Source: Mytilus trossulus (lineage: Eukaryota > Mollusca > Bivalvia > Mytilida > Mytilidae). From it: DNA of 64,000 nucleotides. Both the position numbers and the translations under genes were made by a program. The DNA lies in contig NC_086375.1 of NCBI RefSeq assembly GCF_036588685.1, positions 48,182,955 to 48,246,954 of the forward strand, in the 5' to 3' direction. Position 1 is the stretch's first letter. Every line of letters starts with the position of its first letter. Shown one piece after another: positions 1-11,485 of this stretch. The notes under the pieces are model-generated. The model ran no database searches. It saw only the letters and a program-made list of their open reading frames with translations, and was not told the origin of the DNA.

Positions 1-1915
1 AGTGTTCTCTATTTTGTCAGCATTAGTGCATTCTTCTGGTTCCATTGACTTTTAAAATATAAATATTCTTTAATGGCCAGTTAATTTTTAAGGAACACAA
101 TGATATTTGAGATGCAGTTGCATTGAAATATTGCAAAGGAAAATAAGGCTACTATAAGAAGTACTTTAAAAGTCACATAAACCCCAAGTACCATTTATGT
201 AAACTATTGTCAATTTTGCTATTAGCAGTCTAGGCATCTGTTTATAACTCTTTATTTCAACAGCTGATAATTGAATTTGAGTAAAAGTAGGTTCATCATT
301 TAAGAAATTAAATGACCGGCATAATATTTTACAAAATCTAATATTATACATGTCAAACAGGTTTATTGATTAATCCAGAAGTTGATTTTGATCAGGAAAT
401 GTCAAAATAGATACAATCATGTTATAATATGTTTACTGGAAGTGTGCTTTATATGTGTACCAAAGATCCTTTAAATATGGCTGTTCTTAATTATCCTGTC
501 TTCCTTTATCCTAGGTTTAGTGTTAAGATTTAGTATGTAGAAATGTCATATTAGACAAAGACACTATGTTAGTTTGACAGTTCTAGTCAACTAATGTATC
601 ACAATCTGGGTAATACTATTTATAGTGCTATTAGTAGATAAGTAGTGAAGCAATAGTAAATGACGGAAAACGTAATGCCATGTTACTTTTTTGAGCTAAT
701 AAACAACTGGTATGTCATACTTTACTTTGCTTTGATTTTTTAGTCATCATGTATATGATGTGCCAAATATGTATTTGTATGGTTTAGGATCTATGCATCT
801 TAGAAAGAAGGTTATATACAGAGTTTGTACTTCATCATGAAAAGCTTTTTTTAAATTAAAAACTTGTGGACTATTGTAATTGACATTATATTCAGAAAGA
901 GAAAATTAATAAATGTCTTAAGTTTTGATTTATATCTTTCGAAATGTTATTTTTTTTAATACAATTGTTGCAAGTCATTTGTTGACTGATTTTTTTTTAG
1001 AATTACTTGTGTGTTTTGCTATGTCATTGACCAATGCTGTATTCTGTATGAAATATTGTTTTCACAAGAAAGGTTTGTGTTGACATCAGACCAGACAATA
1101 TGTTTATCTCTATAAATACCTAAATCAATTATTACATCAAAAGATTAGTCTGTGATTTATTATTCTGGAGATTTTTATTGATGGATCTAAGGGAGTCATG
1201 ACTTTTTATTTTGTTGTGCTCAACAATTGCCTTTCAGAGATAAAATGTTGAAAACATAAAACTTGGATATTCTTTAGAATAGATGTGACTTTAAACAGTG
1301 ATTTACCTTTTCTTTTTATTTAAGCAACAAGCTTGTAAATGATTAGATGCATTGACTTTACTCTATATAATAACAGATAGTCGTTCCACAACTACAACAT
1401 TACAATCATAAACATTTTGGTTCAGAAGATAAACCGCAGCTAATATATGTATGTTTTTGATCATAAAATATTAAAGTATTAAATATATGTTAGTGTTTGT
1501 GTCAATGAATATATTCTACTATTCAAAATTGACGTCATGCTTGTGCTTGATTATGAAAGATTATAATTTTGTATATATTGTTACTACAGTGTAGACTTGG
1601 ATATTTCATGGGTTGTTATATTTTTGCCTTTTTGATACATAAATATTCATGCAGGGGTTAAATTTGCACATCAAAACTAGAAGTATATCCTTTATTCAAA
1701 GCTATTGAAATCATTTGCACAGGGATTTTTTTCATTCTTGTTGCTTGATCATGAAATAAGCAAATATAACCCTTGCATGAAAATTACCTTTTCTGTAGTA
1801 TTTCTGCAAGCAGTAATTATGGGACCATTTTATTGTCTGTTTTCAACACTTCTTCTAAAAAAAATATGTTGTCTTCTTTTACCCTCTTCTGCAATTTTTA
1901 TAGTGGTTGATAGTT
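1..1915. other. AT-rich non-coding DNA
   Basis: No open frame here shows a recognisable domain, and no exon with good splice borders was found on either strand. The sequence is AT-rich with many short A and T runs. It could be intergenic, intronic or a 3' untranslated region of a gene lying outside the window. Confidence 0.5.
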
Positions 1916-1917
1916 AT

Positions 1918-2090
1918 GAAAGGTACCAGGCTTATTATTTGATATGTCAAACGCACTTTTTTGCCTACTTAAAACTCATCAGTGATGGTCAGATAAAAAA
2001 GTTAAAAAGCCAATCAAGTATAAACTGAAGAGCATTGAGGACCCAAAATTTCAAAAAGTTGTGCCAAACATGGCTAATCTATGCCTAGAA
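1918..2090 (-). repeat. Degenerate copy of dispersed repeat family A
   Basis: The order of blocks (a GGTACCAGG start, a decayed form of the reverse complement of CGAAACGCGCGTCTGGCGT, an ACTCATCAGTGATG block, then AGCATTGAGGACC and a TGCCAAA block) matches copies at 3860-4090, 13138-13302 and 19541-19690. The GC-rich core is heavily mutated, so this is an old copy. Confidence 0.65.
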
Positions 2091-2099
2091 TAAGAAAAT

Positions 2100-3410
2100 T
2101 CTCATTATTTCGAATAATTCATACTTTTGTAAACAGTTAATTTATAAAATGACCATATATATATTCATGTCAACGCTGAATTGCTGACTACTGGGCTGGT
2201 GATACGTTAACAAATGGGTTTCTTGGGATTTATGTTTAGCTAATTAGTAATATTCTACAAATATCAACCATACCTGATACTCTTCTGACTGTAGATCTCA
2301 TAATTGAACACAACAAAATAATCCAATGAGGGCAATCTATGTAGAATTATAACCAATGTTTTATCAGATCTATCAGCATCCTAAAGTTTATTTCAATTAC
2401 AACTGCTTGAATACTGACAAGATTTATAAAATACCTATATGAAGAAGAAAAACTATGATAGAAAACGAGGTTATGAAGAAACTAAGGTGGCAACTCCCTG
2501 GGACGATTTTGACTAGTATGCTTAGTCTTTTTGGGTCATATAACTCTTTAACATGTCCACATTTTTCTTCATCCCTGGCTTTCAAATGTTTGATCTTCAG
2601 TTTTCATGAAGAGGTTAAACTAAAAAGCATTTCAAATATATTTAAATATATTGATTTGGTGTCATGCTGGTATTTGCAGGAACTATAAACAACTACACAA
2701 ACAACTTAAACTGTAAGTTGTACTTAAAAAGATTCAAGTTGTATATATTTATGAATTTAAATAGAAATTAATGGTTATAAAGTCTCTAATTTGCTGGAAT
2801 GTACATGTATGTAAAAACCATATGATGCCCATCATCTTACATATTTGATCAACAATAGTTTGCTAGTAATATTTGTCTAAAAAAACATTTGTAGCCTGTA
2901 GGACCTAAGTGAAGTCAAAATCATCATCATTTACAAAATATCTAACATGACAATTACGTTTCAATGTTGTCTTTAACTCAATCACCTCTTTACTCTTGTG
3001 GTATAAGCAAATGACAGCAAGGCATTGAGAAGTAAGAGCAAAAACTGAAAGTGTCTTAATTCCGAATAACGGGTATGGGTAGGGTGACATTTCTACTAGG
3101 GATTTACCTTAGGAGATAGCAGATCAACATGTCTCGTTTACATGATTACCATAAGTAACTTTTCCTCCACAGAACCTGTATCATTTAAATGATAGTCACA
3201 TTTTCCATGTTAACAATGAATGAATGACCTAGGGATCAGTTGGATCAAGATGGGTTTGAACTGATAGAAGATTTGATGGAGACCCTTTTCTATAAATTTT
3301 ATCTATACGTTCTGTACAAGGCTACCTTTAAGTATTGAGAAAAGGCATTATCAAATTTCATCCATTAGCATGCTATTCGCAACAGTTTTAATGTGTGTTA
3401 CTTGTAATAT
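2100..3410. other. Non-coding DNA, nothing recognised
   Basis: Short open frames at 2455-2688 (+) and 2905-3090 (-) have low-complexity composition, no domain signature and no splice context. No repeat family that recurs elsewhere in the window was seen. Confidence 0.45.
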
Positions 3411-3412
3411 AG

Positions 3413-3700
3413 GGAGATGTGGTTTGATTGTCAATGAGAAGACCCTCCATCCAAGTCACAATTTATAAAAGTAAACTATGATAGGTCTTCAACACGAAGC
3501 TTTGACTCACACCAACCAGCAAGATATAAAGGGCCCCAATAAAATAACTAGTGTAAAATCATTCAAATGGGAAAACCAACAGTCTAATCTATATAAAAAA
3601 CGAAAAGCATGTATGAATCACATCAGCAAACGACAACTACTGAACATTAGATTCCTGACTTAGGACAGGTGCAAACAATTCCAGCAAGATACCAATCCTC
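3413..3700 (+). repeat. Copy of dispersed repeat family B
   Basis: It begins with a variant of GAAGATGTGGTATGATTG, followed by a CAATGAGA..ACCCTCCATCCAAG block and a 'cttcaacacgaagc' block. The same order recurs at 28069, 36850, 37106 and 58070, and in reverse orientation at 39190, 42940, 44780 and 51650. The internal open frame at 3478-3663 is part of the repeat and is not a gene. Confidence 0.75.
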
Positions 3701-3859
3701 ACTTATCTGAAACAATAGCGTTACATCACAACATAGAAAGACATACTACAAATGTAGATTCTTGATCCCCGAAGATAAAGTGGATCCTAGTTTAGAAGAG
3801 GTTGATCAATGATTCTAATATATACTGTAAATAAACTCATCCTAAATACCAGGATTAAG

Positions 3860-4090
3860 ATTTAATATTTACGCCAGGCGCGCGTTTCGTTTACAAAAGA
3901 CCCATCAGTGACGCTCGAATCAAAAACTGTTATAAAAGGCCAAATAAAGTCTGAAGTTAAAGAGCATTGAGGACCAAAAATTCCTAAAACTTTTGCCAAA
4001 TACAGCTAAGGTAATCTATTCCTGAGGTAGAAAAGCCTTAGTTTTTTCAAAAATTCAAAGTAACTAAAGTATCATTATGCGCGTCTGGCG
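3860..4090 (-). repeat. Copy of dispersed repeat family A
   Basis: It carries the reverse complement of CGAAACGCGCGTCTGGCGT near 3872-3891, then CATCAGTGACGCTCGAATC and the AGCATTGAGGACC and TGCCAAATACAGCTAAGG blocks. A forward CGCGTCTGGCGTA sits at 4079-4091, so this copy has the GC-rich core at both ends in inverted orientation. Five other full or partial copies occur in the window. Confidence 0.75.
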
Positions 4091-4097
4091 TATATAT

Positions 4098-4248
4098 AGA
4101 CAATAACTGTTTAGTGTCTTTAAATGTCAGCTGTATTTGTACGAGGCTAGGAAACAAGGTGTATGTGAGCTTTTAGCGAGCTATTACACCTGTTTTGAGG
4201 CGAGTACAAATACAGCTGATATTTAAAGACACTAAACAGTTATTGTCT
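4098..4248. repeat. Foldback element with AGACAATAA ends
   Basis: Left arm begins AGACAATAACTGTTTAGTG at 4098. The right arm is its near-perfect reverse complement ending TTATTGTCT at 4248. The arms are about 45 bases with about 60 bases between them. The outer nine bases, and the flanking TATAT on the left and CTGCAAT on the right, are shared with the foldback at 13927-14032, although the inner arm sequences differ. No open frame inside. Confidence 0.8.
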
Positions 4249-4790
4249 TTATCCTGCAATTAATTCTGTATATTGTTTGTGTTTTGAAAGACACTAAAAC
4301 TAACATATTTAGCATTTATTTTCGATATAATTACATTAGATGTATGTTTCATTATAATACTTTATTCTGACTGGCTAACTGCACATCACATGTTATTCCT
4401 CAAGCAATTGCATCAGTCAATAAAACTTTTCATTCATGATAACAAGTGGTCCCACAATAAAGTGCACAGGTGAATTGAATAAAAAAGTTATAACATTCGT
4501 GTTTTCATGATCATAGCTTAAAAAAATGTAATTATAAGTATTGAATGCTTCTTTTTGTAACTAAATAGGGGTGTAAAAGCATTGACAGTGCAAACATTTT
4601 TAGAATGAAGCGCTTCCGGGCTTCATCCAAAATGTACTTAGGTCAACTCCAATGAATTTACAAAAAGAAGCATTCAATTCTTAATTGTAAGCCCTTGAGG
4701 CCCGCGCTGTTATATCAAAATCACACATTACGCTAAAGACGGGTTTGCAAAAAAAAGAAAATCGAATAGTCAACAATATTACATCGCTCA
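4249..4790. repeat. Non-coding stretch with a second inverted repeat
   Basis: At about 4528-4690, GTAATTATAAGTATTGAATG plus a CTTCTTTTTGTAA block is repeated inverted as TTACAAAAAGAAGCATTCAA plus TTCTTAATTGTA. About 100 bases separate the arms. This is consistent with a small non-autonomous DNA transposon. No coding sequence is seen in the rest of the interval. Confidence 0.55.
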
Positions 4791-4799
4791 AGTTGAATT

Positions 4800-5115
4800 A
4801 TTATTACCCTTCCCTTTCATGAATTTGACCTCCTGAATTAGACTTTTTACCGGATTTGTAATCACATAAACAACACGACGGGTGCTGCATGTGGAGCAGG
4901 ATCTGCTTACCGTTCCGGAGCACCTGAGATCGCCCCTAGTTTTTGGTGGGGTTTGTGTTGTTTATTCTTTAGTTTTCTATGTTGTGTCATGTGTACGATT
5001 GTTTTTCTGTTTGTCTTTTTCATTTTTAGCCATGGCGTTGTCAGTTTGTTTTAGATTTACGAGTTTGACTGTCCCTTTGGGATCTTTCGTCCCTCTTTTT
5101 TTTAACATGATAACT
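4800..5115 (+). mobile_element. 3' tail of an RT retroelement (family E)
   Basis: The sequence runs through CATGAATTTGACCTCC, ACACGACGGGTGCTGCATG, TGGAGCAGGATCTGC and a T-rich end with CTTTCGTCCCTC. The same tail follows a decayed reverse transcriptase at 33230-33390 and occurs reversed at 9366-9650, which ties this family to that retroelement. The open frame 4882-5139 is a by-product of the repeat. Confidence 0.7.
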
Positions 5116-5531
5116 AATTTCAACAGTAAAAACAAATGACAAAACATTGTCAAATTTGAAATAGAAGTGTACGAGTTGTCCTACGCTTCAGACTTGACAT
5201 TCACTAAACATGCATGCTGAAATTGACATTCAAGTTTTGAAATCGACAATTTTCATCGTCATGAAACTGGAATACACATTCTGAGGTCACACAGGTTCAA
5301 ACAATACTCAGTCCGTCAGTGGGCGGATCTTTAACGCGATATCTGTATAGTATTATATACAGATACACTATAGCGATATCTGTAGGGCTGTATCTGTATA
5401 GTAGGACACCCAATTGCAGGATAAATAAAATTAAGTCCTGGTATCTATGATGAGTTTATTAAAGTAGTATCGTTTATGTTATCAATTACCAACACCCCTT
5501 TTATGTAAGCATACATGAAATTTATCTTTCA

Positions 5532-6344
5532 TTTTTGTCGAGCCTTCGACTTTAGTCGAAAAAGCGAGACTAAGCGATCCTACATTCCGTCGTCGTCGGC
5601 GGCGTCCACAAATATTCACTCCGTGGTTAAAGTTTTTGAAATTTTAATAACTTTCTTAAACCATACTGGATTTGTACCAAACTTGGACAGAAGCTTGTTT
5701 ATGATCATAAGATAGTATCCAGAAGTAAATTTTGTGAAAATAAAATTCCATTTTTTCCGTATTTTACTTATAAATGGACTTAGTTTTTCTGCGGGAAAAC
5801 ATTACATTCACTCTGTGGTTCAAGTTTTTAAAATTTTAATAACTTTCTTAAACTATTCTTGGTTTGTACCAAACTTGGACAGAAGCTTGTTTATGATCAT
5901 AAGATTGTATTCAGAAGTAAATTTTGTAAAACGATAAATCCATTTTTTCCGTATTCTACTTTAAATAGACTTAGATTTTCTGCCTGCAATATTAACTCTG
6001 TGGGTATACTATTTTTAATTTGTACCAAAGTTGGACAGAAGCTTGTTTATGATCAAAAGCTATTATCTAGAATGAAATTTTGTTTATATTTTGTACCTGT
6101 GTATCTGTATTTTACTTATAAATGGACTTAGTTTTTCTTCCAGTTAACATTACATCCAGTCTGCAGTTAAAGTTTTTAAAATATTTATTAGATTCATAAA
6201 CTATTTTGGTTTTTTACCAAACTTCGACAGATTCTTCTTACAATCAAAAGATAGTATCAAGCAGAATATTTTTATTGATTTTTTCCCTCGATTTTGTTGA
6301 GCCTGGAATTTACAGCAAAAGTAGGCGAGACACTGGGTTCCGCG
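5532..6344 (+). mobile_element. Satellite-bearing element (family D), copy 1
   Basis: It opens with TTTTTGTCGAGCCTTCGACT and a GTCGTCGGCGGCGTC run. It then holds about three and a half diverged tandem units of about 185-195 bases, each with ATTCACTCTGTGGTTAAAG, TGTACCAAACTTGGACAGA and a TTTTTCCGTATTTTAC block. It closes with TTGAGCCTGGAATTTACAGC and GGCGAGACACTGGGTTCCGC. The opening and closing modules resemble each other. Other copies are at 8092-9236 and, inverted, 30398-31280. Open frames inside follow the repeat period and are not genes. Confidence 0.8.
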
Positions 6345-6439
6345 CAATTTCAGTCACTTTCAAACGTCTTATTCATAGCTGGAAATATTACACCACAATA
6401 CTGCTATAAAATTAAATGTATGGCTTTAGCATTGCCATG

Positions 6440-6660
6440 AAGTCCCTATTAGAACCTCATTCCGACAAATACACCTGGCAGTGCATAAAGCTAAAATAAC
6501 AAAAATACCGAACTCTTAATAAAATTCAAAGACCCTTATCAAATTTCAAAATCAAAAGCTCAAACATATCAAATGAATGGAAAACAACTGTTAAATTCCT
6601 GCCTTAGTATAGTCATTTCTTTTTGTGGTGGATTAACCATTATCGACAGGGGGTAAATTG
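6440..6660 (+). repeat. Copy of dispersed repeat family C
   Basis: Blocks TACCGAACTC, AATCAAAAGCTCAAACA, ATCAAATGAATGG and GTGGTGGATTAAC match in order the longer copy at 22410-22522 plus 23335-23640 and the copy at 18930-19160. The copy is diverged (GGAAAACAACTGTTAAATTCC instead of the usual form). Confidence 0.65.
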
Positions 6661-8091
6661 TTTTTGCCAAAAAGTGGTAGAAGTTAATAAAGGAAAGTTC
6701 ATAAAACCGCAAACAAAGTTTAAACTGCACAAATTAATTTTTTATGGAGAAGTGTTCCATATTAAGAAATATTGCTCGACTCGTACATACTCGATTTTCG
6801 AGGAGGAAATCAGATTACTTTTCCATGTATGGAACCAAATTCAATGTGAATATAAGTGGTTATGAGTGAAAATTTTAATGCAGTGTCGGACAAGGAGCTA
6901 GTTTATTTATCAAATAACCTTCAAGACGGCTTTGAATCCGTCAACTATTATACCTGATGTTACTGTTGGTGAGTGTCGGTTCCGATTTCTGATGGTCTTT
7001 TATATAATCTGTTTTTATCTCTTGTTTCCTTCTTTCTTTGGAGCTTTCTGTTTTAAATGTTAAATGATTGTACAATATTTGCGACGAGGCAAGGTGTTTT
7101 TCCCGTATTGTGACTTCATAGATTTACTGCAGATTAATCCTTAAAAACTCCTCATTGGAGTCCTCGCATAAACTTTGGGTTGTTTTTGTCTCAGGTTCTA
7201 GAGTAGATGAGCTTATTTTTTCTGCCAAGAGTTAATGATCAAATGCATAATTCCCAGAAGCCTCATGTAAGGTTCTTAGCTATAAAATACTTTACTAGAA
7301 AGCAGCTCCAACACTTCTGGTAGACCTATTTTTTTTAATAAACCTGGGTCTGGCACACATGGAGGTATACGTTCCTCCTCTTATATGTTCAATTCCAGAT
7401 TGTAATTAAGGGAGGAATAACTTAGATCTCGGATCATCTGAAATTTCAACATTCTTTTACATACCTCTTGTCAACTGTCATCACGTATCTACTTGTCCAC
7501 GTTTTGTTATGTTAACAGAAACAGGAAGAGGGGGGAGACAGTCATATGTTGATCCATTCTAAAAATTGAGCTAGAACCTCATTTAAAAATTTAAACAAAC
7601 AGGTCCTCAGAGCAATTAGCCTGTCTGGAATGTTAACCTGCCTAGTTTGACCTGTCGAATGGCTATTTTTATATATATTTATACCCTCTATTAGGAATAC
7701 ATTCGTTTTGTCTGGAACATGAAGCAAAACGTGTTCCTCTTCAGGGCAATTCTGTTAGCTTATCCAAAGAACATCTTACTCAATTCTAATTCAGAAGAAA
7801 AGTCAGGCGATTCCAACTTCAGATATTTTTACTTCCAATGAGAACATATTCTCACCTCAATTAATCAGAGGAGGAATCTTTCCATCATTGTCATTAAATT
7901 CTTCTATTTTCTTGTCCTTTCCTCAGTATGAGAACATCAATTCTAACAATTTCTGTGTCCATTTAATTCTCTTGCAGATACAGTTACTCTGGGACGACTT
8001 CATACTCGTCCATTTCTGGTTAATTTGCATCAGCATTAGGTTTATACCTTCCCAAAATTGGAACTTGACTGTTCAAATGCCTTTTTGTCGA
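6661..8091. other. Non-coding or fossil sequence, not identified
   Basis: The interval has a somewhat higher GC content than its surroundings and broken open frames on both strands (for example 7542-7727 on the minus strand and 7888-8090 on the plus strand). This would fit a decayed mobile element. I could not identify a motif or family, so no coding call is made. Confidence 0.35.
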
Positions 8092-9236
8092 GCCTTCGAC
8101 TTTAGTCGAAAAAGCGAGACTAAGCGATCCTACATTCCGTCGGCGTCGGCGTCGTCGGCGGCGTCAACAAATATTCACTCTGTGGTTAAAGTTTTTGAAA
8201 TTTTAATAACTTTCTTGAACTATCCTGGATTTCTACCAAACTTTGACAGAGGCTTGTTTATGATCATAAGATAGTATCCAGAATTAAATTTTGTAAATAT
8301 AACATTCCATTTTTTTCCGTATTTTACTATAAATGGACTTAGTTTTTTCTGCGGGGAAACAAAACATTCACTCTGTGGTTAAAGTTTTTAGAATTTTAAT
8401 AACTTTCTCCAACTATCCTGGGTTTGTACCAAACTTGGACAGAAGCTTGTTTATGATCATAAGATAGTATCCAGAAGTAAATTTTGTAAAAATAAAATTC
8501 CATTTTTTTTCCGTATTTTACTATAAATGGACTTAGTTTTTTCTACAGGGAAACAAAACATTCACTCTGTGGTTAAAGTTTTTAGAATTTTAATAACTTT
8601 CTCAAACTATCCTGGGTTTGTACCAAACTTGGACAGAAGCTTGTTTAGGATCATAAGATAATATCCAGAAGTAAAGTTTGTAAAAATAAAATTCCATTTT
8701 TTCCGTATTTCACTTATAAATGGACTTAGTTTTTCTGCGGGGAAACATAACATTCACTCTGTGGTTAAAGTTTTTTTAATTTTAATAACTTTTTTAAACT
8801 ATCCTGGGTTTGTACCAAACTTGGACAGAAGCTTGTTTAGGATCATAAGATAGAATCCAGAAGTAAATTGTGTAAATAAATAAATCTATTTTTTCCATAT
8901 ATTTTACTTTTAAATGGACTTAGTTTTTCTGCGGGGAACCATTACATTCACTCTGTGGTTAAAGTTTTTAAAATTTTAATAACTTTCTTTTTTCTATCCT
9001 GGGTTTGTACCAAACTTGAACAGAAGCTTATTTATGATCATAAGATTGTATCCAGAAGTAAAGTTTGTAAAAAGATTACTCCGTTTTTTCTGTAATTTAC
9101 TTTTAAATTGACTAAGATTTTCTTACAATCATAAAATAGTAACAAGAGGAATATTTTTATTGATTTTTTTCCTCATTGTTGTTGAGCCTGCGATTTACAG
9201 CAAAAATAGGCGAGACACTGGGTTCCGCGGAACCCT
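8092..9236 (+). mobile_element. Satellite-bearing element (family D), copy 2
   Basis: Same opening as copy 1 at 8092, with an expanded GTCGGCGTCGTCGGCGGC stretch. Five tandem units follow, with the conserved CACTCTGTGGTTAAAG block at about 8174, 8369, 8563, 8754 and 8947, giving a period of 190-196 bases. The element closes with TTGAGCCTGCGATTTACAGC, GGCGAGACACTGGG and the palindrome GGGTTCCGCGGAACCC, ending near 9236. Confidence 0.85.
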
Positions 9237-9320
9237 TACAAATTTTTCTTTGACCCGACCGAGGTTCGAAGCAATGACTTTCTGTACTCGAGGCGAACCT
9301 ACTACCACGAGACCACCTAG
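9237..9320 (-). repeat. tRNA-like SINE head
   Basis: On the minus strand the segment contains TGGTCTCGTGGTAGTAGG, which fits an RNA polymerase III A box, and about 35 bases further CTTCGAACCTC, which fits a B box. The spacing is that of a tRNA. The stems do not close well enough for a functional tRNA. A tRNA-derived SINE head is the likely identity. Confidence 0.5.
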
Positions 9321-9365
9321 GCAGTAACCTTCTCTTTTGGGAGTGGCTATGAGCGAAATAATTCA

Positions 9366-9650
9366 ATAAAAGGGGCGAAAGATACCAGAGGGATATTCAA
9401 ACTCATAGATAGAAATTAAGTTGACAACGTCATGGATTAAAATTGAAAAATACAAACAGACAAAAAATTGCACACCATAGAAAACTTAAGACTCAGCAAC
9501 ACGAGCCCCACCAAAAATCGAGGGTGATCTCAGACGCTCAGGATGGGTAATTTTATCAGAACCTGCTCCACATGTGGCACCCTGCGCGTTGCTCATGTTA
9601 TAACAAACCTGTTAAATAGTGTAATTCGACAGGTCACATTCTTAAAAAGG
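9366..9650 (-). mobile_element. 3' tail of an RT retroelement (family E), inverted
   Basis: Reverse complement of the 4800-5115 family: it contains GGGGCGAAAGATACCAGAGG, the AGCCCCACCAAAAATCGAGG block, CTCCACATGTGGCACCCTG and, near 9626, AATTCGACAGGTCACATTC. It is a separate, less decayed copy in the opposite orientation. Confidence 0.7.
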
Positions 9651-10025
9651 GAATGGATTACAGTTGCAACACCAGGAACATATCAAATACCATCAGTTAA
9701 TGATCTCGAGGCCTACTTTTCTTCTCAAATTCCTATTCAAAGTCTTTAAGTCTGGGTATCTTATTTGAGGTGACTTGTTTCAAACCCACCTGACTTGCAT
9801 CCTACAACTTGTGTGTTCCCAACTCCGCACTCAAACGCTTTGTTTCTGCATTTTTCCCTCAGGTTTCTCGCAATTGTTTTTGAGAACATAGTAAGAAAGC
9901 CGATAGTGCAAGAGTATTGCCATATATAATGAAAGATAAGCTTGACTAAACCTAGCAAGGTTGCACGTTCTTTTTCATCTATCTTTTACTTAACCTCCGA
10001 GATCAGATATTTTGACATAATTCAT
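9651..10025. other. Non-coding DNA, nothing recognised
   Basis: No exon-like frame or recurring repeat is seen. It may be older sequence belonging to the retroelement whose tail lies at 9366-9650. Confidence 0.35.
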
Positions 10026-10027
10026 TT

Positions 10028-10125
10028 TGTTTATTCTAGCGTCACTGATGAGTTTTGTTTAGACGAAACACGCACCTGGCGTACAACACTTTAATCTTGG
10101 TATCTATGATGAGTTTATTCATAGG
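10028..10125 (+). repeat. Partial copy of dispersed repeat family A
   Basis: It contains TAGCGTCACTGATGAG, a mutated core GACGAAACACGCACCTGGCG and GTATCTATGATGAGTTTATT. The last block recurs at 5440-5462 and, in reverse, near 3830-3860. Confidence 0.7.
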
Positions 10126-11485
10126 CAGAGTACTCCATCAGAATCCGGGAAAATATGTTTTTCGTTTGACAACTCTCTAGGAAATAGGCCTCTACTCTTT
10201 TACCCGTCGTGATAGGTTGATAACCCTGGCGAAAATAACACCCACCCTTGTTAACCACGGGTTAAATAAAGTTTTGCCAAAATAAAGAAAAAAAAAGAAA
10301 TGTAAAAAGAAATAATAAAAATATAAAAAAATTATAAACAACTGAGGACAAACAAATAAAACTGGACCATGAATTGATCTTTAATCTGCTTCTAAGCCAA
10401 TAAATTGTTAGCCTTGATGTCAACATGAAGCGGTGAACAAGTAAAGTAAGTATAAACACAAAACATGTTTAATACAAAAAAGATAACACAATCAAACAAG
10501 GATTTATTTTATATTTTATATAATTAAAAAGACACAATGATAACTACTTTCCACACAAAAAATAAAAAAAAGTTTCCATTGAAAAATATTTGGAACAGAC
10601 TTTATTATATTGATGGTCAATCAATCCATTGTATTTATTGTTTATTTAACTGTTTGATAGTGAGTATAATCAAAAGTTGAAGAAACAGGACTTACAAATA
10701 GCCAGAGGTCATATTTATTGATTTAATATGTCCTTTACAAAATTACAAAATAAAGAATCTTCGTCAGCTAACCAATTTGCTTATGTCATGGATTTTGATC
10801 ATTTTTTGCGAAAATACCAGATTCAATCTTTCTGATCTGTAATTTCAAATGTAATTGAGTTTTAATTGTCAATTACAGACAATTTTGACTTTGTTCCTCA
10901 TTACTTTTAATTGAAAAATTGCTCAATTACACATTACATTCAATTACTTGAGAAATTGTAATTAATTACAGCCAATTACAATTACATATTTCAATTACTC
11001 CATGTCTGATGATGATGATGATAGATGGCTTTTTTTATGTTCCTGCTTCAAAAATGTTAACTAATCTTTCAAAACAAAATTATTATAATTTTTAATGTTT
11101 AGTAACACCAGGTTTCACAAACTTTCTGATTTTTTACCTGCTAGTGAAACAATTACAAGAACAATACACAAAAGCTCTTTTCCCTTCTCAAACATCTATT
11201 TAACCTACAAAACGTGATCTGTGATCAGTTAGATGTGTCAGTTTGATATGATTTATACCAGGTGAACTAAAAAAAAGCTAAGATAGAATTCATATCAATC
11301 TTAAATTATTAACCTTTGTCGTGTCGAAGAAATATAATTTCCTGGAAGAGAGAGATAAGAATTCTTTCAAGTCTGAAAAGATAATTACAAAATATTAATT
11401 TCATGTAATCTTCTTTCCATAATTCAAGGTGTTTACTTTATAAAATAAACATCACGTTTCACTATATTTTTTTCATTTGTACGAA
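10126..11485. other. Globin upstream region with a CAATTAC-rich cluster
   Basis: No coding sequence is recognised. Between 10835 and 10996 the words CAATTAC, GTAAT and TAATTAC recur about ten times on both strands within 160 bases, ahead of a short GATGATGATGATGAT run. A TATAAAA-like word lies near 11437, about 50 bases upstream of the globin start codon at 11486. It could belong to the core promoter, but nothing else supports that. Confidence 0.4.

Noticed and set aside
4882-5139. Hydrophobic 85-codon frame
   Set aside because: It falls in the 3' tail of a dispersed retroelement (family E) that recurs inverted at 9366-9650.
9237-9320. Possible tRNA gene on the minus strand
   Set aside because: Polymerase III box similarity only; stem mismatches and location at a repeat border make a SINE head more likely.
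10262-10459. Phe/Leu-rich minus-strand frame
   Set aside because: Low-complexity A-rich DNA read in reverse, with no charged flanks, start context or homologous motif.
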